6,614 bases of DNA from UMGS1908 sp964432825 (GTDB lineage Bacteria; Bacillota; Clostridia; Christensenellales; UBA1242), in assembly GCA_964432825.1 (NCBI GenBank), contig CAYSOX010000023.1:1-6614 (forward strand), in the 5' to 3' direction. Every line of letters begins with the position of its first letter. The first letter of the stretch is position 1. A program made the position numbers and the translations under genes. The notes beneath the pieces were generated by a model that had not been told where the DNA came from, made no database searches, and worked only from the letters and a program-made list of their open reading frames with translations. This document shows positions 1-6,099 of the stretch, one piece after another.

Positions 1-1999
1 CCATCATTGGGTTAAATTCGTGAAGGTCAGCAATTAATTGCTTAATTTGAGCAACGGTTTTACCTTGAGTTTTCGCAAGTGTTGCAATATCTTCTTCGCT
101 TGTTGGAACGAACTCATGTAGAGGTGGATCCAAGAAACGGATTGTTACAGGCATACCATGAAGTGCTTCCATAAGGCCTTCAAAGTCTTTTTGTTGCATT
201 GGTTCAATCTTTGCAAGAGCAACTTCTCTTTCTTCAACAGTATCAGCACAAATCATTTCACGGAAAGCACTAATTCTTTCTGGAGCAAAGAACATATGCT
301 CAGTACGGCAAAGACCTACACCTTCTGCACCAAGTTCAGCAGCACGCTCTGCATCTTGAGGAGTATCAGCGTTTGTTCTAACACCCAATTTTCTGTACTT
401 GTCTGCAAGTTTCATAATTCTTCCGAAATATCCACTGTTAGGGTCGGCTGGAACAGTCTTTATGATGCAATCATAAATGTTACCAGTAGAACCATCCAAA
501 CTAATTGCATCACCCTCACGGTAAGTTTTACCTGCAAGAGTAAAGCACTTATTTTCTTCATCCATCTTAATGTCGCCACAACCAGATACACAGCAAGTTC
601 CCATACCACGAGCAACAACGGCTGCGTGAGAAGTTTGTCCACCACGAACGGTTAGGATACCTTGAGCATACTTCATACCCTCGATATCTTCTGGGCTTGT
701 TTCTAGTCTAACTAGAACAACCTTTTCTTTGTTTTTGCCATGCTTTACAGCGTCTTCTGCGGTAAATACAATTGTACCAGCAGCAGCACCAGGGGAAGCC
801 GCAATACCCTTACCAACAACATTGTTCTTGTCTGCATCTTTAAGTGCTTTTGCATCAAATTGTGGGTGCAATAACATATCTAAAGTCTTAGCATCAATTT
901 GCATTAGTGCTTCTTCTTCAGAAATCATTCCCTCATCAATTAAATCGCAAGCAATTCTGATAGCAGCAGCAGCGGTTCTCTTACCATTTCTGGTTTGAAG
1001 CATATATAGGTGCTTATCTTCAATAGTGAATTCCATATCTTGCATATCTCTATAGTGATTTTCTAGAGTGTTGCAAATTTCTTGGAATTGAGCATAAACT
1101 TCTGGCATAACTTCTGCCATTTTTTGAATAGGCATTGGAGTTCTAACGCCCGCAACAACATCTTCACCTTGTGCGTTCATTAAGAATTCACCCATAAGTC
1201 CCTTTTCACCAGTTGCTGGGTTACGAGTAAATGCAACACCAGTACCACTAGTTTCACCCATATTACCGAAAGCCATCATTTGAACATTAACTGCAGTACC
1301 CCAAGAATATGGGATATCGTGATCCATACGATAGATGTTTGCACGAGGGTTATCCCATGAACGGAATACGGCCTTAATAGCCTCAAATAATTGTTCCTTA
1401 GGATCATCAGGGAAATCCTTGCCTAATTGTTTTTTGTATTCAGCTTTGAATTGATTTGCAAGTGTTTTAAGGTCGTCTGCAGTTAGGTCTACATCAAAAG
1501 TAACACCCTTTTCTTCCTTCATCTTGTCAATCAATTTTTCGAAGTACTTTTTACCAACTTCCATAACTACATCAGAGAACATTTGAATAAATCTTCTGTA
1601 GCAGTCCCAAGCCCAACGAGGGTTTCCACTCTTTCTAGAAAGAGTTTCAACAACTTCTTCGTTTAATCCAAGGTTTAAAATGGTATCCATCATACCTGGC
1701 ATAGATGCTCTAGCACCTGAACGAACAGAAACTAGTAGAGGATTTTCTTTGTCCCCAAACTTCTTACCAGTGATTTCTTCCATCTTTTCGATGTTAGCCA
1801 TAATTTCAGCACGGATGCCATCATTGATTTGACGACCATCTTCATAATACTGAGTGCAGGCTTCAGTTGTGATAGTAAAACCTTGAGGAACAGGTAGACC
1901 AATTCTAGTCATTTCAGCAAGGTTAGCACCCTTACCACCAAGAAGTTCTCTCATTTTGGCATTTCCTTCACTAAATAAATAAACATATTTATTTGCCAT
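1..1999 (-). CDS. ppdK: pyruvate, phosphate dikinase, N-terminal 666 residues (truncated by window edge)
   Basis: This cytoplasmic enzyme interconverts pyruvate + ATP + Pi with PEP + AMP + PPi, and in anaerobic Bacillota often works in PPi-linked glycolysis. The reading frame is open from ATG at 1999 to the window edge. An AGGAG at 2006-2010, 6 nt upstream, fixes the start. The ATP-grasp part shows GGKGANLAEM (residues 21-30) and SVRSGARASMPGMMDT (91-106). The swivelling phosphohistidine domain has GGQTSHAAVVARG with catalytic His458 (codon 626-628). The PEP/pyruvate barrel begins with RTNADTPQDA (from 541), RTEHMFF (from 565) and RFLDPPLHEF (from 621), carrying expected substrate-binding arginines. 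The family is about 875 residues, so some 210 C-terminal residues, including the expected catalytic cysteine, lie outside the window. Its codons look less AT-biased than those of its neighbours, as expected for a highly expressed gene. It appears to have its own promoter. Identification is essentially certain. Confidence 0.98.
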   Translation of the reverse strand, partial: MANKYVYLFSEGNAKMRELLGGKGANLAEMTRIGLPVPQGFTITTEACTQYYEDGRQINDGIRAEIMANIEKMEEITGKKFGDKENPLLVSVRSGARASMPGMMDTILNLGLNEEVVETLSRKSGNPRWAWDCYRRFIQMFSDVVMEVGKKYFEKLIDKMKEEKGVTFDVDLTADDLKTLANQFKAEYKKQLGKDFPDDPKEQLFEAIKAVFRSWDNPRANIYRMDHDIPYSWGTAVNVQMMAFGNMGETSGTGVAFTRNPATGEKGLMGEFLMNAQGEDVVAGVRTPMPIQKMAEVMPEVYAQFQEICNTLENHYRDMQDMEFTIEDKHLYMLQTRNGKRTAAAAIRIACDLIDEGMISEEEALMQIDAKTLDMLLHPQFDAKALKDADKNNVVGKGIAASPGAAAGTIVFTAEDAVKHGKNKEKVVLVRLETSPEDIEGMKYAQGILTVRGGQTSHAAVVARGMGTCCVSGCGDIKMDEENKCFTLAGKTYREGDAISLDGSTGNIYDCIIKTVPADPNSGYFGRIMKLADKYRKLGVRTNADTPQDAERAAELGAEGVGLCRTEHMFFAPERISAFREMICADTVEEREVALAKIEPMQQKDFEGLMEALHGMPVTIRFLDPPLHEFVPTSEEDIATLAKTQGKTVAQIKQLIADLHEFNPMM

Positions 2000-2038
2000 A
2001 ATTTTCTCCTTAAATATTTTGTTTTTTAAACAATTGTT

Positions 2039-2068
2039 ATTATACCACACCAAAATCACGACTTGCAA
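2039..2068 (-). promoter_or_regulatory. ppdK promoter, extended -10, sigma-A type
   Basis: On the minus strand, TTGCAA (2068-2063) and a perfect TATAAT (2044-2039) are 18 bp apart. The -10 is preceded by TGG, which gives the TGn extended -10 motif. The predicted transcription start is near 2031-2033, leaving a leader of about 32 nt that contains the AGGAG ribosome-binding site at 2006-2010. No riboswitch or attenuator fits in such a short leader. Assignment rests on motif match and position only. Confidence 0.75.
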
Positions 2069-2149
2069 CCATATTTCAAAATTTGTTGCAAAATTTTATT
2101 GGCTAGTTATTTCTATAACTTTTTCAAACTAAAACTATTTAATTTTTTC

Positions 2150-2169
2150 AAAAAATAATTAAAATTATT
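2150..2169 (-). terminator. weak A/T hairpin, possible terminator of the 45-residue gene
   Basis: Read on the minus strand, AATAAT (2169-2164), loop TTTA, ATTATT (2159-2154) and a short T run (2153-2150) follow the small gene's stop by about 50 nt. The stem contains only A-T pairs and is weak, so this may be chance in AT-rich DNA. The rest of 2069-2220 shows no other feature. Confidence 0.22.
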
Positions 2170-2220
2170 GGGTGTTTCAATAAGTTTTTAATTAATACCA
2201 CTATAAATTCATACTGTTTC

Positions 2221-2358
2221 TTAATATTTTTTTAGGCCATAAAATTTACCCACAACTAAATATTGTTTCTCATCGCTAAAATTACCGCAAAATATCTTTT
2301 TACCACTTTTATCAAGTGTGAAACATCCAAGCGATATTTCCATAATAAATTCATTCAT
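2221..2358 (-). CDS. small uncharacterised protein, 45 aa, divergent from the XRE regulator
   Basis: I do not recognise the family. The frame runs from ATG at 2358 to TAA at 2221-2223 and begins MNEFIMEISLGCF; the C-terminus is GKFYGLKKY. It has two cysteines (Cys12, Cys24), no signal peptide and no membrane segment, so a small soluble cytoplasmic protein is likely. Support for a real gene is AGGGG at 2368-2372, 9 nt before the ATG, and a promoter-like TATAAT with a -35-like box 17 bp upstream (2411-2439). An upstream ATG at 2365 is rejected as the start: it lies only 2 nt from the AGGGG and would end after four codons. It is divergent from the XRE gene and shares its upstream DNA, which suggests common control. 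It could be an accessory protein or a chance ORF; a toxin role is not supported by any motif. Confidence 0.55.
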   Translation of the reverse strand: MNEFIMEISLGCFTLDKSGKKIFCGNFSDEKQYLVVGKFYGLKKY

Positions 2359-2410
2359 TATACATATCCCCTTTTTATTTTAGATTTTTTCGCTTAATTA
2401 AGACATTTAT

Positions 2411-2439
2411 ATTATACCTATCAACTATCTGTAATGCAA
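2411..2439 (-). promoter_or_regulatory. promoter of the 45-residue small gene
   Basis: On the minus strand a -35-like TTGCAT (2439-2434, weak match) precedes a perfect TATAAT (2416-2411) with the ideal 17-bp spacer. The spacer carries CTATC twice (2418-2422 and 2425-2429 on the plus strand), and the AACTATC at 2423-2429 recurs inverted as GATAGTT at 2479-2485. The predicted start is near 2404, giving a leader of about 45 nt. Repeats inside a promoter spacer are compatible with repressor binding, but that is inference. Confidence 0.55.
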
Positions 2440-2459
2440 GATTTTTACGCCTTATTTTG

Positions 2460-2504
2460 CGACAATATACAGAGAAATGATAGTTCTTTTGTCGTATATT
2501 GTCG
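2460..2504. promoter_or_regulatory. 11-bp perfect inverted repeat, putative XRE operator in the divergent control region
   Basis: CGACAATATAC at 2460-2470 is repeated exactly in inverted orientation as GTATATTGTCG at 2494-2504, centres about 34 bp apart. A further TTGTCG at 2489-2494 sits directly before the right arm, so the TTGTCG word occurs three times. The right arm contains TATATT (2495-2500), a plausible -10 for the XRE gene starting at 2527, although no good -35 is visible. The left arm would then lie just upstream of the -35 position. This is the arrangement expected for a repressor that binds around its own promoter. In RNA the arms could also pair as an 11-bp stem with a 23-nt loop. 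Confidence 0.5.
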
Positions 2505-2526
2505 AACTCTCAAAATTGGGGTGTAT

Positions 2527-2952
2527 ATGAATGAATTTCAAGAAAGATTGCAAGACTTGTTGGTTGAAAATGATTTAAGCAGATTGCAATTATCTAAAAA
2601 GATTGGCATATCGTTTGAAACTTTAAACGGATATTTTAACAAAGATTTTTATCCCGAACTTTCTGTTGCAATTAAAATTGCAGATTATTTCAAATGTTCC
2701 CTTAACTATCTTATGGGACTAACCGACGACTACAACAGCAAAGAAGTAAACAAATTGTCCTTTATCGACACTTTAAAAAAGTTAATGAAAGAAAATAATT
2801 TATCTATTGAAAAATTTTCAAAAGCCACGCATATGAGTGAAGCAAACTTTTATCGTTGGCAAGCAGGTAAAACCCAGCCTGCAATGACCTCACTTATTGC
2901 CATTTCGCAACTCTTTGATGTTTCAATTGATTATTTGGTTGGCAGGTGTTGA
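2527..2952 (+). CDS. XRE-family transcriptional regulator with two helix-turn-helix domains, 141 aa
   Basis: This is a cytoplasmic DNA-binding protein of the Cro/CI (XRE) class. The first helix-turn-helix domain spans about residues 1-65 (RLQDLLVENDLSRLQLSKKI, then IADYFKCSLNYLMGLTDDY). The second spans about 75-141 (LSFIDTLKKLMKENNLS, then SEANFYRWQAGKTQPAMTSL and LFDVSIDYLVGRC). The repeated F.(C/V)S(L/I).YL(M/V)G ending is typical of the family. An upstream in-frame ATG at 2434 would add 31 residues, but these run through the inverted repeat and the divergent promoter and match nothing, so ATG 2527 with GGGG at 2518-2521 is preferred. There is no protease, sensor or oligomerisation domain, so it may act as a simple repressor. 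The inverted repeat just upstream suggests autoregulation. A strong terminator follows its stop. The target genes are unknown beyond the adjacent 45-residue gene as a candidate. Confidence 0.9.
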   Translation: MNEFQERLQDLLVENDLSRLQLSKKIGISFETLNGYFNKDFYPELSVAIKIADYFKCSLNYLMGLTDDYNSKEVNKLSFIDTLKKLMKENNLSIEKFSKATHMSEANFYRWQAGKTQPAMTSLIAISQLFDVSIDYLVGRC

Positions 2953-2960
2953 AAATATTA

Positions 2961-2996
2961 AAAAAGTTTTTCTATTTATGTAGAAAAACTTTTTCT
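2961..2996. terminator. bidirectional intrinsic terminator between convergent XRE and CotH genes
   Basis: A perfect 14-bp stem pairs AAAAAGTTTTTCTA (2961-2974) with TAGAAAAACTTTTT (2981-2994) around a 6-nt loop. On the plus strand the T-rich 3' arm and following bases give the U-tract for the XRE transcript, which ends at 2952. On the minus strand the arm's T run and a following T-rich stretch serve the CotH transcript, which stops at 3047. The position between two convergent genes supports use in both directions. Confidence 0.85.
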
Positions 2997-3046
2997 TTGT
3001 TTAACTTTTATAAATTGATTACACTATCAAATGATTTTTTAAATTT

Positions 3047-4435
3047 TTATTGCGACACAAACTCGGCAAAGGATTTTGCAAATTCTTGTTCCAAAAAGTT
3101 TATTTTATCCAAAATATACAGTCTTACCGATGCATATTGCGATTCAAACATATATGCCCCATTTTCCCCATACCAATAATTTGAATCTATTTTCGCCGCT
3201 GTTTCAATTTTTTTATAGTAATTAGGTAAGTCATTCATAACTATATCAATAACGGACTGTTTAATAGTGTTAAATTTTGCCACCAATTTATTATATCTTT
3301 CCTCATTTAAAAGATATGCACTATGCATTACATTGGGATTTGTTATAAGCGTAAATTCTCTGGCATATTTATTAGGCATTTCAATAAACGGTAGACCTGT
3401 CCAATTGCCCGACACCGACCAATCAAAATCCCAAATGGGACCAAATTTTAATTTTCCATCAACGGTTTTATAAAAATAAATACTTTTCCCTGCGTTGTCG
3501 CGGTTCCCCATTATTTCGTTTATTAGAACATAGGTTAAATAACTATCTTCGTCTACCAAATCTAAAAATGTTACTTCTTCTTCTCTAAATGAAACCGTTA
3601 CACTTTCACCATTTTTTAATGTGTACAAAACCGCCCACATATACTCTTTTATATAATTAAAAACTACATCTTCTTCTAATTCTTCTGGCAAATTTCTTTC
3701 GTCTAATTCAGGATATTTTATTTCCATTGGCTCCCATAAATCTTCCAATTGGAAATTATCTACCCCGCTAATTCCCTCACTTAATGCCAAATGATCCATT
3801 TCCACCAAAAATGGAAACTCAGTTTGTTCTTTAGGGTCAACACTTGATTTTACACCCGTCCGTCCTTTGTTTTCATCAATTTGCTCACAAAGTAAATACA
3901 CACCTTGATAATCACCATTTATTATCAATACAACATGTGTACCCGTTGGCGAAAAACCATCATAAACAACATTTGCAATCTTCATCGCCGTATAGTTTCT
4001 AATACATGATTGGTCAATATAGTCCGCTAGCAATGCCCAACTTTTATTTTTTGCCAATCCAAAAAGAGATTGTTTTTCAGAAAATTTAATTCTAAACGGC
4101 TTTTTCGCCATCCCCATTGTGGAATTTCCTCGAAGCCTAATACCAACTTCTCCCATATCAACAGACAAATCATATTCTTCATTTTCAGTGTTTGTCATAG
4201 AAAATGAGCACTTTAAATAATTTTCCTTATCTGTTGGAAAACCATTATTTTCTACCTCTATTTCAATTAAAGGTAAATTTTTATATGCCTCCGCAGTCAC
4301 CACAAAGGCACTTTCTTCGGTTTCTACAACTGGGCTTTGAGAGTTTTCAGAGTACCCCCCCCCCCGCGAATTTGAGCATGCACACATTATAGGTATCATA
4401 CAAGCTAAAATCACCGCAAAAAATCTCTTTTTCAT
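3047..4435 (-). CDS. CotH-family (protein kinase-like) lipoprotein, 462 aa
   Basis: CotH-family proteins have an atypical kinase fold; the Bacillus spore-coat member CotH phosphorylates other proteins. This one is predicted to be a surface lipoprotein. MKKRFFAVILACMIPIM is a signal peptide with a lipobox-like MCAC, lipidation most likely at Cys20. A low-complexity linker (21-50) leads into the CotH domain: EVGIRLRGNSTMG (96-108), KKPFRIKF (111-118), SWALLADYIDQSCIRN (132-147), INGDYQGVYLLCEQ (172-185), NEIMGNRDN (306-314) and the hallmark DGKLKFGPIWDFDWS (326-340), with likely metal-binding Asp336/Asp338. AGGAG at 4443-4447, 7 nt upstream, fixes the start; no convincing promoter is visible. 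The oddity is 11 consecutive G at codons 24-27, discussed separately. No partner genes often seen near CotH proteins (VTC-like, DUF4956) are in view, so it looks single-gene. Its substrate is unknown; a role in spore coat is not implied. Confidence 0.95.
   Translation of the reverse strand: MKKRFFAVILACMIPIMCACSNSRGGGYSENSQSPVVETEESAFVVTAEAYKNLPLIEIEVENNGFPTDKENYLKCSFSMTNTENEEYDLSVDMGEVGIRLRGNSTMGMAKKPFRIKFSEKQSLFGLAKNKSWALLADYIDQSCIRNYTAMKIANVVYDGFSPTGTHVVLIINGDYQGVYLLCEQIDENKGRTGVKSSVDPKEQTEFPFLVEMDHLALSEGISGVDNFQLEDLWEPMEIKYPELDERNLPEELEEDVVFNYIKEYMWAVLYTLKNGESVTVSFREEEVTFLDLVDEDSYLTYVLINEIMGNRDNAGKSIYFYKTVDGKLKFGPIWDFDWSVSGNWTGLPFIEMPNKYAREFTLITNPNVMHSAYLLNEERYNKLVAKFNTIKQSVIDIVMNDLPNYYKKIETAAKIDSNYWYGENGAYMFESQYASVRLYILDKINFLEQEFAKSFAEFVSQ
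4355..4365 (-). repeat. homopolymeric G11 tract inside the CotH lipoprotein gene
   Basis: Eleven C on the plus strand encode the last two bases of Arg24 and all of Gly25-Gly27 of the lipoprotein, just after the lipidation site. Such a run is exceptional in DNA this AT-rich. With 11 G the gene is in frame. With 12 G the frame meets TGA at codon 30, and with 10 G it meets TAG at codon 37. This is the arrangement of a slipped-strand contingency tract. The exact length may also be an assembly uncertainty. Confidence 0.9.
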
Positions 4436-4789
4436 AACATTTCTCCTTAGAATTTGATTTTGTATACTATTGTTATTTCGGTCACTTTTTATCGCTAATT
4501 TAGCACACCGATTTCACCTTTTGAAGTCTCTAACAAAAACCTTGCCCAATCTCTATATTTATATAAAAGCACCTCAAATTTCAAAATTTGCAACATATGA
4601 GGTAAATCCTAAAAATTGGACAAAAATTTTAATATTTATATTAAATATTCTTTAGTTCGGTTTTTGTCGGAGTCATTTTTAGTTTTTCAACTATTCTTTC
4701 TATATTTGTTTTCTATTTATCCTTATGTAATGGTTTTTATGATAGCATTTAAATTATATTACATCTTTTTACTTATAAAAACTACGAAC
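4436..4789. other. intergenic region between CotH lipoprotein and DUF3267 genes, no gene seen
   Basis: Besides the CotH ribosome-binding site (4443-4447), this region holds no ORF with a credible ribosome-binding site or protein-like composition. It contains a small hairpin CAAATTT/AAATTTG (4575-4590) flanked by ACCTCA (4571-4576) and TGAGGT (4598-4603), and a nested inverted repeat at 4619-4668. TATACA at 4466-4461 (minus) lies where a CotH -10 could be but lacks a -35. Confidence 0.6.
4619..4668 (-). repeat. nested inverted repeat downstream of the DUF3267 gene, possible weak terminator
   Basis: Outer arms GACAAAAA (4619-4626) and TTTTTGTC (4661-4668) enclose an inner A/T hairpin AATATTT/AAATATT (4631-4637 and 4643-4649, 5-nt loop). 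On the minus strand the inner hairpin is followed within a few bases by a T5 run, so it could end the DUF3267 transcript about 120 nt after its stop. The all-A/T inner stem is weak, and no better terminator for that gene is visible. Confidence 0.3.
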
Positions 4790-5467
4790 CTATATTGAGT
4801 TTTTATCCACCGTGACTTCTGTACCTTTTTGAGTTTCTAAACTTTCGAAATTTTCAATTTCTTTCAATTCAACTTCTTGTTTGTTTTCTTGTTCTTCTTT
4901 TTCATAAAAATGTTGTTCTAATTTTACTTCACCCATCAACACATCTTTTGAGTTGTTTAAAAACAAAAGAATTATTGCATCATAAAGATCGCCAACGCAA
5001 CCGCCAATATGTATCGCCCAAAATACCAAAAGGTAAAATTGTAATAGAACATTATTGATTAACAATGCCGGAATTAGCAATGCTAAAAAGTAGATAACGA
5101 AAGGTGCAAGCACGGTTAAAAGTGCTGACATTTTATAAAAATACACATTTTCAAAGTGGCACCACGCAAATATAACGTTGGTTCCAAACCTAGCCTTTTT
5201 CTTGGTTAACGCATAACCCATAACCGCATGCGTAAACTCATGCAAGGTGACATATATCAAATATGCTAGCGTAAAAACAATTAAGTGCCACAACTTTATT
5301 GCATCCGCATTAATTTTAGGCGTAAACACAATAAGTAACGGAATTAAAAATAAAAACATCAATCCCGCACCCACCATATTCAATATTAACGAAGTTTTTG
5401 CATCTTTAAAATTAATTTTTCTTTTTAATACATACCCTTCAGGTACTTTTTCTTCATAAGTTTTCAT
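4790..5467 (-). CDS. DUF3267-family putative membrane zinc metalloprotease, 225 aa
   Basis: The protein resembles the DUF3267 'putative zincin peptidase' family of integral membrane proteins. The key motif is HEFTH (residues 76-80, HExxH) inside a hydrophobic helix, where the two His would bind zinc and Glu77 would act as base. A second conserved block, HIGGCVGDLYDAIILL (153-168), offers Asp160 or Asp163 as a likely third ligand. Hydrophobic segments lie at about 28-50, 58-78, 114-138 and 140-170. The C-terminal tail (about 180-225) is charged, rich in Glu and Lys, and probably cytoplasmic. ATG 5467 has AGGGG at 5474-5478, 6 nt upstream, and the stop is TAG at 4790-4792. It seems to be transcribed alone. 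Intramembrane or site-2-like proteolysis is a family-based guess; the substrate is unknown. Confidence 0.92.
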   Translation of the reverse strand: MKTYEEKVPEGYVLKRKINFKDAKTSLILNMVGAGLMFLFLIPLLIVFTPKINADAIKLWHLIVFTLAYLIYVTLHEFTHAVMGYALTKKKARFGTNVIFAWCHFENVYFYKMSALLTVLAPFVIYFLALLIPALLINNVLLQFYLLVFWAIHIGGCVGDLYDAIILLFLNNSKDVLMGEVKLEQHFYEKEEQENKQEVELKEIENFESLETQKGTEVTVDKNSI

Positions 5468-5547
5468 ATATTTCCCCTAAAAATGTTTAGTTGTTCTGTT
5501 CTGCCAGCCTTTAAATTTTCATTAAAATTTGTGTAAATCAACCTTTT

Positions 5548-5556
5548 ATTATAACA
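5548..5556 (-). promoter_or_regulatory. extended -10 promoter candidate for the DUF3267 gene
   Basis: On the minus strand TGT (5556-5554) directly precedes a perfect TATAAT (5553-5548), an extended -10 element; no clear -35 is found 16-18 bp upstream. A second TATAAT at 5569-5564 is also present without a -35. The leader would be about 75 nt and includes an A/T hairpin AAATTTT/AAAATTT (5513-5530) of unknown meaning. Confidence 0.42.
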
Positions 5557-5581
5557 CCACAATATTATACGAGTGTTAAAA

Positions 5582-5704
5582 ATGAAGCATATAACAACAA
5601 GCAAATTAACCTTTTATGCAATATCGCCGTTTAAACAACTATTAGTTGCAGGGAAAATATTTCCTCTGACCACCTGCCGACAACCTCCGATAATACAACC
5701 CTAA
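5582..5704 (+). CDS. doubtful 40-aa ORF over a locally GC-rich patch
   Basis: ATG 5582 to TAA 5702-5704 encodes 40 residues, starting MKHITTSKLTFYAISPF and ending TCRQPPIIQP. There is no Shine-Dalgarno sequence before the ATG and no recognisable domain. The last third (about 5662-5701) is clearly richer in G+C than its surroundings, and the same DNA is also open on the minus strand for about 28 codons. That fits a dispersed intergenic element or decayed gene at least as well as a real small protein. It also contains CAACTA-T-TAGTTG (5636-5648), a short perfect palindrome-like site. Confidence 0.18.
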   Translation: MKHITTSKLTFYAISPFKQLLVAGKIFPLTTCRQPPIIQP

Positions 5705-6099
5705 AATTTTGCATAATGTTAAAATTAAAATCTTTACCGATTTGAAACAAGAACTTTTGCCACAACTTTTGAAAGTCTTTATGATACAAGTTTAACACAC
5801 TTTCTATGCCTTGACAAATAAATTTTGAAATATTTTGTCCACTTTTGGTACACTTTAGGTACTCTTATGCCACTTTTAAAATTAACCGAACTTGAAACCT
5901 TGCTTAAACCAATAACTTTAATTGAATGTTTGATTTTATCCTATAGCCTTGATTAAATAATCGGTTTTGCCTTACATCCATGATTAAATGTTTAACTTTA
6001 CCCCAAACTTTAATAAGCAATGTTCTTCAACTCCCCACTTTTGTATAATATTTTAACTTTTTTAGTTTAAAACATTGTAGGCATTAAAATTTTGAATGT
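5705..6099. other. 395-bp AT-rich stretch with no gene
   Basis: Neither strand has a credible ORF or ribosome-binding site with a start. It contains three degenerate 15-bp repeats (the third extending to 6106), two adjacent 11-bp near-copies ACTTTTGGTAC/ACTTTAGGTAC (5841-5862), an isolated TTGACA (5811-5816) lacking a properly spaced -10 on the plus strand, and on the minus strand TTGTCA (5817-5812) 17 bp from TAAACT, a possible promoter with no gene behind it. It looks like non-coding or decayed DNA. Confidence 0.55.

Noticed and set aside
158..998. Plus-strand and opposite-frame ORFs within the ppdK region
   Set aside because: They overlay a clearly conserved ppdK reading frame with intact motifs and have no ribosome-binding site or recognisable protein features.
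2483..2489. GTTCTTT, resembling a SinR-type box
   Set aside because: A single 7-bp match in AT-rich DNA with no second copy in suitable arrangement.
2434..2526. Longer N-terminus for the XRE regulator from ATG 2434
   Set aside because: The extra 31 residues run across the inverted repeat and the divergent promoter and do not resemble the family, whose first domain begins at ATG 2527.
2946..3179. Plus-strand ORF overlapping the XRE stop and the CotH 3' end
   Set aside because: It runs through the strong terminator hairpin and antisense to a conserved gene.
4470..4798. Two plus-strand ORFs of about 60 residues (4470-4655 and 4616-4798), the second very hydrophobic
   Set aside because: Their hydrophobic or aromatic composition is what T-rich intergenic DNA gives when translated. 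They overlap each other, one starts at TTG, and neither has a Shine-Dalgarno sequence.
5811..5839. Plus-strand promoter from the perfect TTGACA at 5811
   Set aside because: The only -10-like box, TATTTT at 5831, is 14 bp away, too close, and no gene follows on the plus strand.
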